This document shows, one piece after another, positions 1-11,500 of a stretch of 64,000 nt of DNA (positions within the stretch are counted from its first letter, which is position 1; every line of letters starts with the position of its first letter). This DNA is from Pilatotrama ljubarskyi. Taxonomy: Eukaryota; Basidiomycota; Agaricomycetes; Polyporales; Polyporaceae. The notes below the pieces were generated by a model. The model had not been told where the DNA came from and did not search any database. It saw only the letters and a list, made by a program, of their open reading frames with translations. Position numbers and translations under genes: made by a program. The stretch is taken from contig MU277672.1 of assembly GCA_022385805.1 (NCBI GenBank), positions 354,012 through 418,011 of the forward strand, given 5' to 3'.

Positions 1-158
1 AACGCTTGAGGTAGTCTTGTCCATGTCAGCTGTTCCCGAGCCTTCCAAGGCGGGATGAACTCCCTGAAGGCCAGGACCGCCGCGAAGTAGATCCTGAAGG
101 GACGCGGCACGTCAGCCAACATGCCGACGGAAGCGCGGTATAGAATAACCTCACTCAT
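1..158 (-). CDS. possible 5' end of a gene running off the left edge (partial)
   Basis: On the minus strand an ATG at 158 opens a frame that stays open to the window edge (52 codons). It begins MSEVILYRAS and continues with an aromatic and hydrophobic stretch (RIYFAAVLAFREFIPPW). A TATA-like element (TATATAA, readable on both strands) lies at 264-270, about 110 bases upstream, which suits a promoter for this direction. I do not recognise the family, and an open frame of this length can arise by chance at this GC content, so this is a tentative partial gene. Confidence 0.3.
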   Translation of the reverse strand, partial: MSEVILYRASVGMLADVPRPFRIYFAAVLAFREFIPPWKAREQLTWTRLPQA

Positions 159-794
159 TCCAGGTTTCGTTCATTTTACTTGTGACAAACGATTTGTTCA
201 AGTACTCCGCAAGGCCATCCCTGTGAACGTGGTGGTTTGGGTACAACCTGAGAAGCCAGATTCTATATAAGATTGACGCTGGGGCTACTACTTCATGGAG
301 CGCTACCTAGCTATAGTAGCTGGAGCCGGTCGACCTTCTACAATTGCCAAGCTCAGGCCCGCCGTGGAGCGACCGGGATGGGCTGCTACCTACAATGACA
401 CTCCAGTACGGTCAATGAGCTGTGACTCCCGAGCATTTAGTGCACTATGGAGGAAGGAAGCTAATGTGAAGGAATAAATGGATTGTATAGGATCAGACTC
501 GGTCGTTTATCACATCCGAGTTGTTATACAGCTCTACGGTGCGTCGTGAAGGCATACTACATTACTCGGATGACGGAGCGAGTTTGAGGCCAGCCGAAAG
601 GCGAGAAGTGGTCATGAAACGTCGTGAAATGAATAAGATATACATCCTAACTGGAATCCTCCTAGTCCGAGGTGTTAAACGGGAGAATGGGCTGGGAGAC
701 TGGCATCTCGAAGGAGACGGAAGAAAAAGGTGGTGCAGAAGGTTGAGGTCAAAAAGGGAGAGAGTGGAAGAGATAGGCGTGAGAGACCATGTCG
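159..794. other. intergenic stretch
   Basis: Between the possible left-edge gene and the 3' end of the arrestin-like gene. It contains a TATA-like element at 264-270. A 60-codon plus-strand frame at 295-477 has no recognisable content. No RNA gene seen. Confidence 0.4.
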
Positions 795-2325
795 TCAACA
801 AGTCTGTTGTGCGCGCAAGTACCGACTAGGATCATTGAGCCCGAGCGCCGGGAACGGCACGCCGCTCATCGCGAGAAGTTCGCTCTGCAGCGTCCCGTAC
901 TGGTCTGTCGTCAACGTGACGGGAATGTCGCACTTGTACATTGGGAAGTTCTTGACGTGCTCGGGCGGGTGTATCACCAAACGGATGACGTGCTGAAGTG
1001 ACGCGAGGTGAGTGCTCCATCAAAGATGCAACTTTCAGGGTAAACACGCAAAACACAACGCACCTCGACCGCCACCGCGCCCTCGACACGCCACGAACAT
1101 TCTCGTCCCGGTTCGCCCGCCTGGAGTTCCATGCGGAGGTATGCCGTGCCCTCCTGGGTGTCGTCCGCGAGGTACACGTCCGCGCGAGAAAGCTGTTGCT
1201 CGCGCAGACTGACCTGCCGGCCCAAAGACACCCATGTCTTCTGCCGCTTCACCATCGAAAGGTGCGCGTTATAAGACAGCAGCTTCGCGAGTGCAGGCGA
1301 CCGCGGAGATTGTATCTTCAACGAAAGCGGAACAATGTCCCCGGATGCGAAGCACTTAGATGTGGGCATGGTGAGCTGGAACGTGATGGCTTGGCCGTCA
1401 GTATGTCGTCTCGCGCGAGCTCCGCCCGGTCCCGCTCACAGAAATGACGGGAAGGTCCTCGGCACGCTGCGAACTCGCGTCGGAGCGGTTGGGCCAGGTC
1501 GGGGTGAGCGTGATATCGCAAACCCGCTCGTCGCTCGCGCTATCCACCCGGGACGACCATGGAATGCGCTCTAGGGGCGGCATTATCGGCCGCGACTTCG
1601 GTAGGTAGAGCAAGGGGACCGTCAGCCTACACGCGAGCCTCGGTCAACGCAGCCGCCCCCAATGAGAACATGGAGCGCAGCGTACTTCTCATGCCGCCTC
1701 AGACCCTTGCGAACGACGTCAACGCGCAGCTGATACGAGATCTCCGTCGACACCCCTGGCTGGTACACGGTGTACGACGGTGGAAGCGGCTCCATACTGC
1801 CGTCGATGTAGTGCGGGAAGTGGATCGAGAATGGGTGCTCCCCGTTCACCGTTGCGGTACTCCCCGATGGTGACGTGAACAATATAGACTTCTTGCTGAG
1901 CACTGTCACTTTGCTGATACCGGGCACGGCTATACTCGCGTGCTGACTCGCGGACGTTGTCACCGTGCCTTGGAGCTACGCATGTCGACTGTCAATCGCC
2001 ATAGGCACTCGGACGAGGGCCCACGCACCGAAGCGGAAACCTCCAGCACATGCGAGCACGCCTTGCGGAAAGCGAGCACCCCTTCGACTGATCCGGCAAG
2101 ACCGTACGCGGGGAGGGTAGAACCCCAGCGCGGAGGATGCAGTCGAACTTCGAGATTGTCAGACTTATACACGAACTTCTGCGCGGAGGGCGCCGAAGAC
2201 GATCCAGCAACGCAAGGCCCGGCCTGGAGGACGCGTTCAGAGGCGCTAGGACTCTCGGTGTAGAGGGGAGCAGGACTGTTAGACGACGTCCAGCAATAGG
2301 AAGGGGGGAGGTCGGTAGAGTCCAT
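795..2325 (-). CDS. arrestin-like N-terminal domain protein
   Basis: Member of the short arrestin-fold family common in Agaricomycetes. Family members are thought to act as trafficking adaptors, but the function here is not shown. The ATG at 2325 gives a Pro/Ser-rich leader with an LPPSY motif, then a strand-rich segment (YKSDNLEVRL, LPAYGLAGSVEG) matching the start of the fold. A second exon around 1963-1622 carries HPFSIHFPHYI and LPPSYTVYQPGV, as in relatives. Further exons carry ITFQLTMPTSKCFASGD and, after another intron, the C-terminus ending LRAQQTC at 795. The join between the exons near 1613-1466 and 1389-974 is least certain: the nearest donor (GTGAGC, about 1433) breaks frame, while GTGCCG at 1465 to the acceptor at 1390 restores it. 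There are at least three introns. Confidence 0.72.
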
Positions 2326-3097
2326 GGTATCGCAGGGGAAGACGGGACGGGGTAAAGGGGACCTCAGAACATAGGCTTGAGCACCAGACCTTCAGCTCGG
2401 ACGTGCGAGAGAAGAAACGAAGACTGATGGGCAACTTGACTGGAACGCCGGGCAGCGGCTATATAGGTCCCACATGATGGGACACTATCTGCGCTTCCTT
2501 GGGCGCGGGGGGAGGTCGCGGACTTCGAAGACGAGATCGAAGGACGTAATGGCGCCTGGCAGTGACTCGACGAAAGCGCTGACAAAGGTCAACACTGACT
2601 GTCTTGGGGGCGCTTAAGTGACTTACTATAGCAACTCAAGGCGCCTGCGTTCAAGTCCAAGACCGCGGGGAGTCTGACAAAGCAAGGTACGACCCTCTGG
2701 CGGTCCACTCGTGGCCCCTGTACGGGGCTCCGTCAGGAGGTGGCCCTGCGCGATTAGTCGGCATGGCGCAGCTGACGCGCGAACCTCGTATGTCTCTGTT
2801 TCTGGTTGATGAGTCGTTCAGACCATTGAACCAGATTACCAGCCGGGGATCGCACAAGACCGCACAGCATGGACGTGGGCATACGAGAGCAGCCAGGTGG
2901 CCGATATAAGGACCATTCTTCAGCATTCAGTCCTAACATTGTCGTGGCAGTTACAATGTACAAGGAGAACCCACTAAATGGACGGCGAAGTTTGAAACGG
3001 TCGCAGTCTAAATATGCTCAGAAGAATTGCATCTTGGACGTCCTGAATGAGTTGAGAGTGGTCAGGTCACCTACTCCCAGAAGGATGGAACTACGGC
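2326..3097. other. intergenic stretch
   Basis: Upstream region of the arrestin-like gene, reaching the 3' end of the cytochrome b561 gene. Open frames on both strands here (for example 2869-3138 +) show no recognisable protein features. No RNA gene or repeat seen. Confidence 0.4.
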
Positions 3098-4179
3098 TCA
3101 CCTCATCCTCACCAATATTGCCGCAAGTAACACGATAGGACTGATCGTGTATGCGAGCAATCGGACGACATACGGGCTGTTGTTATTCGACCAGGTCGAC
3201 CAGGCACCTCCGAGGTGCGCAGCTAAGAGAAAGAGGGGAAAGAGGAGATACCCCGACAATCTGGAGTGCCGTCGGAGGCATACGAGGTTATCATCACCCC
3301 TCACCCGAGGCCGGGGCGGCGACTGACCTATGATACTTCCAGACCAACTTGGCCCGAGGGTTGCCGCCGAACAACCGCCCGCCGAACCAGACACTGCCGC
3401 CACCAAGGATGATCTGTACGACCATCCATGCAACGGACACGATGCCTATGGTCTACCGGGCCGACGTCAGGAGGGTGGGCCATGTGGCGCCGAGGTCGAT
3501 CTGCAGGGTGACTCACTCCGTGCCATGTGGTGAAATGGGCATGTCCGTGAAGCGACTTGCGGTACACGATGGCAAAGGTACCCAGACTGATGGCCGGAAC
3601 ACCGAGGGCCAATATGACCAGCTGGTGCCTAGTCAGGCCAGCGGCCTTCGTCTTGGCTTGCGAGGTGGGCTGCAGAGTCAAGATCGCTGGACGCGCGGAG
3701 AATGGTCGGCATAAGATCTCAATCTGAGGGTTGTGGAGTATGCTTGGAGCCCACCATAAGTGAACACGGCCATGGCCAGACTCTGCAAGATCGGGTGGAA
3801 GAAGAACAGCCCGAGGGCCGTCGGACGGTTCGCGAAGGTGATCCCCCAAGTTGACACTAGGAAGACCTGTTCGAAAGCGACTCCCTTAGAGACAGCCATT
3901 CGCCGCATACTGTTTGCACCTACACCGGCAGCACCCTGAAGGCTTACATTAGTTTCGACGCCAACGGTGGTAGCGCATACAGCGACTCACGATCGCGGCC
4001 CAGAAGGCGGGTAGATCACCCCTTCTGCCCTCGGGCTTCGCAAACTGTTCCTCGTATCCCATGGTCTTCGCTCCTGGTGCGTCTCCTATCGGGTCCACAA
4101 CGAGGCGTTCGTACTCGACTCCCGTGCGCTGCTGAGTACCGTCCGGCTTGATGGGGGAGGTTGAAGAGTCGAGGGCCAT
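3098..4179 (-). CDS. cytochrome b561 domain membrane protein
   Basis: Transmembrane electron-transfer protein of the cytochrome b561 family (CYB561D2-like form without DOMON). Five exons close in phase: 4179-3991, 3935-3755, 3686-3517, 3452-3328 and 3260-3098, giving 275 residues. Introns are 55-68 nt. After a hydrophilic N-terminus (VEYERLVVDP) come several membrane segments. Histidines expected to bind two hemes sit in HPILQSL, GLTRHQLVIL, HFTTWHG and the YHRLSGYLLFPL...AAHLGG stretch. ILTLQPTSQAKTKAAGL is strongly typical of fungal members. Such proteins are assumed to reduce ferric iron or pass electrons from ascorbate-like donors, but the substrate here is unknown. It is divergent from the 3-hydroxyisobutyrate dehydrogenase gene. 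Confidence 0.87.
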
Positions 4180-4683
4180 GGTCGTGTCGGTGTCTGAGAT
4201 GAAGAGGATATGATTGGCGACCGCTGCAGACCTGGGAACGAGCGGCAGGAGGAGAGGCGTACGTGTCAGAGCATGATATGAGGTTCCCGCAGCATTGGAC
4301 AGGGGAGTTAGAGTGCTGTGAACTCCTGTGCATCGCTGCCCGAGCTTCGCGCATCCGCCCTGGCTGCTGCTCTCTGGCAATCCCCGTCCTTCCCATACTC
4401 GTGGGAACGCCGGTCCCGGTCCGCCGCGGTTCCAGAGGGTTGATGGGGTCCCCGTAGGTCTCCCTCAAAAGGCAGCCGCCGAGCCAAACTGAGCTGCCCG
4501 GCGCTTTCCGGCAAGGCCGGGACCCCGCACGCTTCCCCGCGGGGACGGTCTGGGGACTGGGCCGTGCCCGGATCTCGAGTCTGAGGTCACGGTTTCGCGC
4601 ATCTGCCTTCGACCACCACCGGCTCAGCCTGCTCGCTCGACGTCGTAGCCAGCCTGGCGAGTTTCTTGGATATCTGAACTACG
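4180..4683. other. divergent promoter interval
   Basis: About 500 bases between the start codons of the cytochrome b561 gene (-) and the 3-hydroxyisobutyrate dehydrogenase gene (+). No TATA box or distinct motif stood out. Confidence 0.5.
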
Positions 4684-5827
4684 ATGCGGCCTACACCACG
4701 CCTGCTTCACGCTGTCGCGTCGGCGACGCAACGCCAGAACAGCGTCAGCTTCATCGGCCTCGGTCGCATGGGCTCCGAGATGGCCTACAATCTGTTCTCG
4801 CGGACCTTGGTCGAAAGCAACGGGGCCGCGCGTTTTGTGGTCTGCGACGCGCGCGAGGCAACCTCGCAGGCGTTCGTCAACAACTTCGTTGCGCAATTCC
4901 CCGGTGCACACGTCCAGGTCGCAACCACCCCTGCAGAGTGCGTTACTCCTCTGCGTTGCCGAGCGTCCTGCTGACGCGTGTCATAGAGCCTTACTGGCCT
5001 CACGGACGGTCATCACCATGCTTCCATCTTCGCCGCACGTACGTAACGTCTACGTCGAAGAGGAAGGCATTGTCCCGGCCCTGCGATCCCTGCCTCCTGA
5101 TGTCGCCCAGTCCACCCTCTGCATCGACTCAACAACGCTCGATGTAGACGTCGCCCGAACTGTTGCCGCGGAGGTCCAGAAGACAGGCGCGGCCGTCGTC
5201 GACGCCCCTGTTTCCGGCGGTGTCGCAGGTGCCAAGGCGGCCACCCTCAGCTTCCTGGTCGGCGGACCCGAGCACGCCTACAAGCTCGCGCGACCTTATC
5301 TGCTGCACATGGGCAAGAACATCATCTATTGCGGGGAGTCAGGCGCAGGCCTCGTCGCGAAGATATGCAACAACCTCATCCTCGGAGTCCAGCAAATCGT
5401 CGTGGCCGAGGCGATGCTGCTCGGTCAGAAGTTGGGTCTCAACCCGGCGATCCTAGCGAGCGTCATCAACAGTTCAACGGGGGCATGCTGGTCCTCCTCT
5501 GTGAATAACCCTGTTCCGTCGGCCCTGCCGGGAAAGTCTCCCCCGTGCGAGCGGGACTACGAGGGTGGCTTTGCCACTAGCTTGATGTTGAAGGTAGGCC
5601 ACTTTACATGAGCGTCACATAACACATCGCGGTGCTCACCTCGTGACACGTAGGACATGGGCTTGGCGACACATCTAGCGGAGTCGACAGGAATCCCATT
5701 GCCGTTGGGGCATGCGGCCGAAAAGATCTACGCGGATGTCGTGAGCGAGGATCCGGAGCTGGCAAACAAGGATTTCTCGTCTGTGTACCGATATCTACGG
5801 GTGTCTGCTTACCCTAAGCCTCTCTAG
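4684..5827 (+). CDS. HIBADH: 3-hydroxyisobutyrate dehydrogenase, mitochondrial
   Basis: Oxidises 3-hydroxyisobutyrate to methylmalonate semialdehyde with NAD+ in valine breakdown. Three exons close in phase (4684-4937, 4987-5593, 5654-5827) and give 344 residues, about the family length. The first 20 or so residues (MRPTPRLLHAVASATQRQ) are basic and hydroxylated with no acid, as in a mitochondrial presequence. The Rossmann motif FIGLGRMGSEMAYNL follows. Other family signatures are the substrate loop DAPVSGGVAGAK (around residue 180), the catalytic-lysine motif GAGLVAKICNNLILG and the C-terminal RDYEGGFATSLMLK with DMGLA. In the substrate loop, GVAGAKAATL is slightly off the usual GVxGAxxGTL. 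Confidence 0.93.
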
Positions 5828-6322
5828 GATGTCATACCACAAATCAGTGTACGTGTAGGAAGTTACAACGGATGTACGAGATGTGCATTGTGGACTGCTG
5901 TGTATGCCATGCGAGTTGCTATAAGTAGCTGCAGAACGAATACCCGGACCGTATTCCATGCACAGGCGCCTATGCGAGCAGAGGCTGAATTAGGGCCCGC
6001 GACGTTGATCAAGCAAAATGTCCGACTCATAAGACTCTGTCTCGCAATCTCCTCATCCATCACCTCTCCTCGCCGCCGTCTACATTCCCCTCGTCGTCGC
6101 CACCCACAGCGAGCAGCACGTCTCGTTGACCGAGAGCCAGCTCCCCGTCCTTCCCAATCCGGAAAAGCCACAGACCAGGCCGTTCGCTCGCTTAGTGCAC
6201 GCTGGGACCAACCGACCGTGTACATCATCCAGCTTCCTCTAAATCGTCGTCGATCTCCCCGCCCATCCTCTCTCCCTGGACCGTCAATACCGCTCGCTCA
6301 CTACGCAACGCCTGCGCCCTCG
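5828..6322. other. intergenic / 5' leader of the epimerase-like gene
   Basis: Just ahead of the next ATG the plus strand is pyrimidine-rich (about 6050-6320), as in many basidiomycete leaders. A weak TATA-like CTATAAGT lies near 5920. No gene seen. Confidence 0.4.
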
Positions 6323-8161
6323 ATGGCCAAGAAGCCCAACGCAATCATCTTTGGTGCGCTTCCGTGCCGCATGCCTGACTCTTGCTCGCATGCTGATCCT
6401 AGGCGCGCAAATGTCCTTGTCTTGCTCTTCTAGGCGGCCTGAACACCTGCTCGCGCGCTCTTGCTAGCCTACTCGTTCCTGTGGATGGCGGAGAGCGACT
6501 CGTGGAGGTGCGTGGTTGCTCGATATGTCCTAGTCATGGAGATGCCAACTCCTGTTCGGGTATCCAGCACCTGCGGATCGTGGACAAGTACTCTGTCCAG
6601 CCCCCCACCACGTAAGCTCCCTGCTGTCGAAGCTTTCCATGCGGCGGGCTCACACGACCTTGCGTTCTGCAGGTATCTCGGTTCGGTCTTCCCCGAGGTC
6701 CTCAAGCAACCTAATGTCGAGTACCGCCAGGCGAATCTCACCGTTGCCTGTGCGTCCCTTACGTTGTCTTGTGCATAAGCCACACCCCCTGATCGGTCTC
6801 CAGCGACGGTTGCGTCTTGTTTTGAGCCACTAGCAGGGCAGGATCCCTATGACTACGTGTTCGACTTCACTGGCGAGATTCAATGGGATCGGTCGGAGGC
6901 GGTATGTATGGCAATCATCCTGCCTTGTGAGCCAGATTCACTGAGCGGGTCCGTCTATCTGCAGGTACAAATCACGCACACCTTCAAGATGGCGCGCCTG
7001 ATCGGCTTGGAGGCAGCACGGCGGAAAGTCGCCGCGTATGTCCGGATACAGCACCCGTTCTACAGCTGCAAGGAGAGCGGCTCGCACGATGAGAAAGAGG
7101 ACGTCAAGCCCGACGGTGTCATGGGGACGTGGTGGCACGAGACGCTTCGGGCTCTGGGGGCGATTCCAGAGTAGGCAGCTCCATTGCTATTCTTGCGATA
7201 GGGGTGCTGAACTTCGCACTGCAGCCTAAACCTTGTTATTGTGCGGACAGCCCTCCCATACGGACCTTACATCAATTACCTCGGTGCGTTGCCATATAAT
7301 AGATCGACGCGTTTATTCTTACACGGCTGTACAGCCGTGATTCCGTTCATTGCCGTGGCCGCGTGCTATGGGTATCTCAAACAGCCCATGAAAGCTGTGT
7401 AAGCCCCCTTTCTGATGCTTGGCCTGTCATGCAGCTATTGAACGTACGTTAGGAACTCTCCTGGAAAGTACCCTTCGCATACTGTCCACGTAGACGACAT
7501 CGCAGGTGCGATGTGGGCGTGTGCGGAGTGGATGGCCAAGATAGGCCGGAAAGAAGCCGATGCCATTGCCGGCGAGGAGATCACGTTCAAGAACGAGAAG
7601 AGCAAGGTTGACGAGGTGGAGGGCATGGTTCCGCATACCCAGAAGGTCATTGCGCCTCTTTTCAACATCGTGAGTTCTCCAGCTGGCATGCAACTTCGTG
7701 AAGTACTCATTGACAACGTATTTGTAGGAGGACGACTCGAAGGTGACGTTGGTCGAGCTTGGCAACGTCCTTGCGTCATATTTCGGGACCACGTTTGACT
7801 TCCACAACTTCGTCACGAACATGGCAGCAAGGGTCAGTGTTATATTTCTGCCGATGTCCCCCGGGCACTCATCCGTTCGGTGCAGTTCCGGCTCGAGGAC
7901 GTCATCGAGGACATCAACGAAGTCCACGTCAGCACATGGACCAAGATGATCACCACGTCGAACCCGCCCATCCCGAACACCCAGTTCTCGTCGTACATGG
8001 ACGTCTACAACCTGCGAAAGCACGTCATCGCGTTCAACGCCGACAAGATCAAGAACGTCGTGGGCTACAAGCTGAAGCGGCCGCACTTCAACCATGAGAC
8101 CATTGGCGATATGGTCGAAAAGCTCAAGGCCGAGCATAGCTGGCCAAACAACGTCCCTTGA
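6323..8161 (+). CDS. NAD(P)-binding epimerase/dehydratase-like protein
   Basis: Extended SDR / NAD-dependent epimerase fold. The ATG at 6323 starts MAKKPNAIIFG, and after a first intron it continues GLNTCSRALAS, together forming the N-terminal dinucleotide-binding strand and loop. Later exons read YVFDFTGEIQWDRSEA, ITHTFKMARLIG, WWHETLRALGAIP, VIVRTALPYGPYIN and YPFHTVHVDDIAGAMW, the last resembling the C-terminal substrate-domain entry of epimerases. The last large exon ends with KAEHSWPNNVP. There are roughly eight exons with small introns, and I did not close every phase. No canonical YxxxK is obvious, so catalytic activity is uncertain. Function unknown, conserved-looking fungal protein. 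Confidence 0.8.
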
Positions 8162-8566
8162 CGGATAGCGCGTGGCGAGGAAGCAAGGATGGAATGTAAA
8201 ACCCGGATCGGCTAATGATGTGTTATGAATGAGTTATGTGCTACAGGTGCCCAGCTTTCCTTCTTCATCTCTCGGTGTCTTCCCCCATCTACGTACACAT
8301 TTGGCTTCATACCCGTATCGCTCGCGTTGGATTTGGATCTTACACTCTAGCGCGCTAATGCCTTCTCATAATTGCCTGTTGCAAGTCCAGTTTCCGTTCC
8401 CTTCTTTATCGGTGGTGCTCAAGCTATTCCGCCTCCCTTCTCCTTGCGGCATCGGTGGGTCCTCCTATGTAGTTATCACGGACTGGCATGTAAATCCGGA
8501 AACGGGAACCGAGAAAATGTCATAAATACGGAATTTGCAACGGTGACTACAATAGAATCGGGGCTA
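8162..8566. other. convergent 3' region
   Basis: Between the stop codons of the epimerase-like gene (+) and GEA (-). Unremarkable 3' flanking sequence. Confidence 0.5.
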
Positions 8567-11500
8567 TCATGAAGCGGGTGCCGGCGTAGGTGAGGGCTGA
8601 GATGCAGGTGCCGCCTCTGGTTGGGGTGCGGGAGTAGGAATGATGTCGTCCAGGAAGCCAGGTAGGAATCGCTCAACCCGCTCATGCGTGGCTGCCCAGA
8701 GAGCGATTTGGCGCTCATTGCGAGTATCCTCAGGCGAGCGGGGCGGTACTAGCAGCCCCGTAGCATTCATCACCAGAAGAACGTTCTTCAGCGACTCCGG
8801 TACAGCTTCGTACTACGAGTAGACAGGTCAGTATAGGCTACATCACGAGAATTATAGCACGCACCAGCTGATCGCGACGGTCGACGTGCATGAACCGGTC
8901 GAGAAGGTCCAGGACTTGTATCCACAAGACCCTGATGTCGGCCGTCTGTCCCTCGCGCGCCTCGAATTGCATAAAAGCCTTGCAAAGCAAGGCACACGCG
9001 CGCAACCGCGTCTCTGGCAAGCCCATAGGGTCGCGCAGCAGCGTCTGTGGCTTGAGCAACTCGTCCAGAAGCGGGAAGATGACACGATTGAAGATATCCT
9101 CTATCTGGCCTTGGTTATCTTCGTCAACGGGAAGATGTGGCCCCAGCAGAATACGTTGAAGGTGGACAATGGCCGCATGGCGGATTTCCCGCGACGTGTT
9201 CGACGCCTGGCGGGCCAGAGAAGATAAGAGAGGAAGACCAAATTGCCGCCAGACTACAAGGAATCAATCATTGATCAGTCACTTGTAGCGATGATAGACT
9301 TACTGTGGTTCTGTTGCAGGCCGCTCGTCCCTGCAAAGCGTGACCAACACCTCTTCAGGTCCGCAATCATGTCAATCGCCTTTCGACCCCGTTCAACGAT
9401 AGGGGAGCTGTAACAAGGTCAAATCATGAAGCGAATCTCGCTAAGAGGTGTTCACGCACTTGGAAGCATTCAAGGACTGCGTTCGGCGGCCTTGTTGCTG
9501 AGCGTCGACGGCAATGCCAGCGACAGTGGCGAATTCGTCCAGAGCATTCACCAACCCCAAGAAGTTGTCAGCAGTAACTAGCTCCTCGGGGCCGGAAGCA
9601 ATGCTAGAGAGGATCTCGAACGACTGCCTGGCTGCTTCCGGGTGCGATATTGTCGAACGCAAGAGGGCAAAAACGACATTCCACTCTGTCTGAGAGTGAA
9701 CGATGTCTCGGTGCTGCTGGAGAATCAAGGTGAGGCCTGTCACAACTTGTTCCGCAACCGAGCTTGCCACTGCAGGAGGAAGCCGTGCGAGAAGGTCGAA
9801 CGAAAGGTATATTTGGTCTCGAAGGGTATGCTGCGATTGGCCGTCAGAGGGCGTGAAAAGAAGACGGAAGTGATGTTGTTATACTTACGCGCTCGGCGAG
9901 AATGACGCACAACCGTAGGAGCGCGACAACTGCACGTTCGATCAAGAGGATGCTATACTGTGCAGGCGTTGATAGCAGCGCGGACAGATGCTCAAACAGA
10001 ATGGGCCTGTAGGCGCAGGTGAATAAAGGTAGACACACTCAATGATGCCGTGCTTACCAGACGTCTTCAATGTGCTGGGGTGTACGACGGGCGATGCTGA
10101 CCATCGTCTCCAGCAGGAAAACTGATGCGGGATCGTACGGCAAGGTGTACGGCGAAGGCTGCTGTGAACCAGGACCCGAAGAGACATCATCCGATTCGAG
10201 CTTCAATCTTGCGACTGTTCGCTCGTGAGCTAGCGCCTCCAATGCGCGGACGGCTGCAACCAAGGCCTCCGGCTCGAGTTGCCTGTCAAAACGTGAGCAA
10301 CATGCCAAGGACCAATACACAGAAACTGACATGATCTGCGAATACAGCTCATCCAATCGACATGACGAGATACAGTCAATAGTGCAGAGCGTCTTCTCGA
10401 CATCGGCATCCGTCGCATCCGGCACAAGCGCGTCGGTGCTGGATGAGTAGGGTGTCATCAAATACGACGACAACGCGGACAAAAGCCCGTCAGATCGAGG
10501 CGGTGCTCGAGGCGGCTGGCTACGTCTCAGAGGGATGGATGATGATCCGCCGAGGAAGTCCTCCATTTGCAGCATGCTTGGCGGTAACAAAGAATGCAGG
10601 AAAAGTGTTTGGAACATTTCGAAGATCTACGCATGGTTGAGTTCTCGGTTCGTGTAGCACTGAAATGAACGCAAACCTGTGTCCAGCCCTCTCGCAGCGC
10701 ATTCGCATTACCGTTGACGATGTTGAAGAGCACGACGGCTGCAAGCTGACCCTTGAAATTTGTCCCGAACTTGACAGATAATGTTGACACCGTAACAGGC
10801 TGGCCGTCCACCTCCACAACAGGGTAATTCGGGACCTGGGCCGGCTGAGCATCTGACAAGAGGGAGGTCGCCTGGGATAGGGATATGACCACGAAGTCGA
10901 AGACGTCCGGCATGTCGAAGTGACGCGCCAGAGTGGCACACTGGCGGAAACCCGCAATAGCCCGCTCGATGATGTAGTCGTCGTCAAACGTGATGAAAGC
11001 GTACGCGATAGCCGACACTACTGTCCGCCATACAGCTTTGAACATCTCCGCGTCAAACAGGGACGTATTGCACATTAGGAAATCGCCTAGGCAAGATAGG
11101 TTAGATCTTTAGCTGCCGCATGAGGCGAATACATACCGGCTTGCCGTGCACGAGCCAAAAGCTCCTTCCACGCGTACTCGAAGCCAAGTTGTCCGGTATG
11201 TTCCTCAGGCATGACAATCTCTTGTTTACGGATGGAGTCGTAGATGTTTTGCTACGAAGACGATCAGAGTCCGGGGAAACAATAACGCAAGAAACGACTT
11301 ACCAGGTACTCCGGAGAGAAGTCCGCGCCGTCATTCACGCCCTTCAGATTGCGCATATAGTCCTCAAGACTCATTTTTTTCTGATTCTGTGTCAGTATAC
11401 TTCACAATGCAGGTGACGGGAGGGACCCACCCGTATGTGTGGACTGTGCTGGTCGGTGTTGAGCATGATGATGGAATATGTCAGAACATAGACAGCGTCC

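Noticed and set aside
2640..2680. T-loop-like GTTCAAGTCC, possible tRNA
   Set aside because: The flanking bases do not pair as a T stem, and no anticodon or acceptor arms could be drawn.
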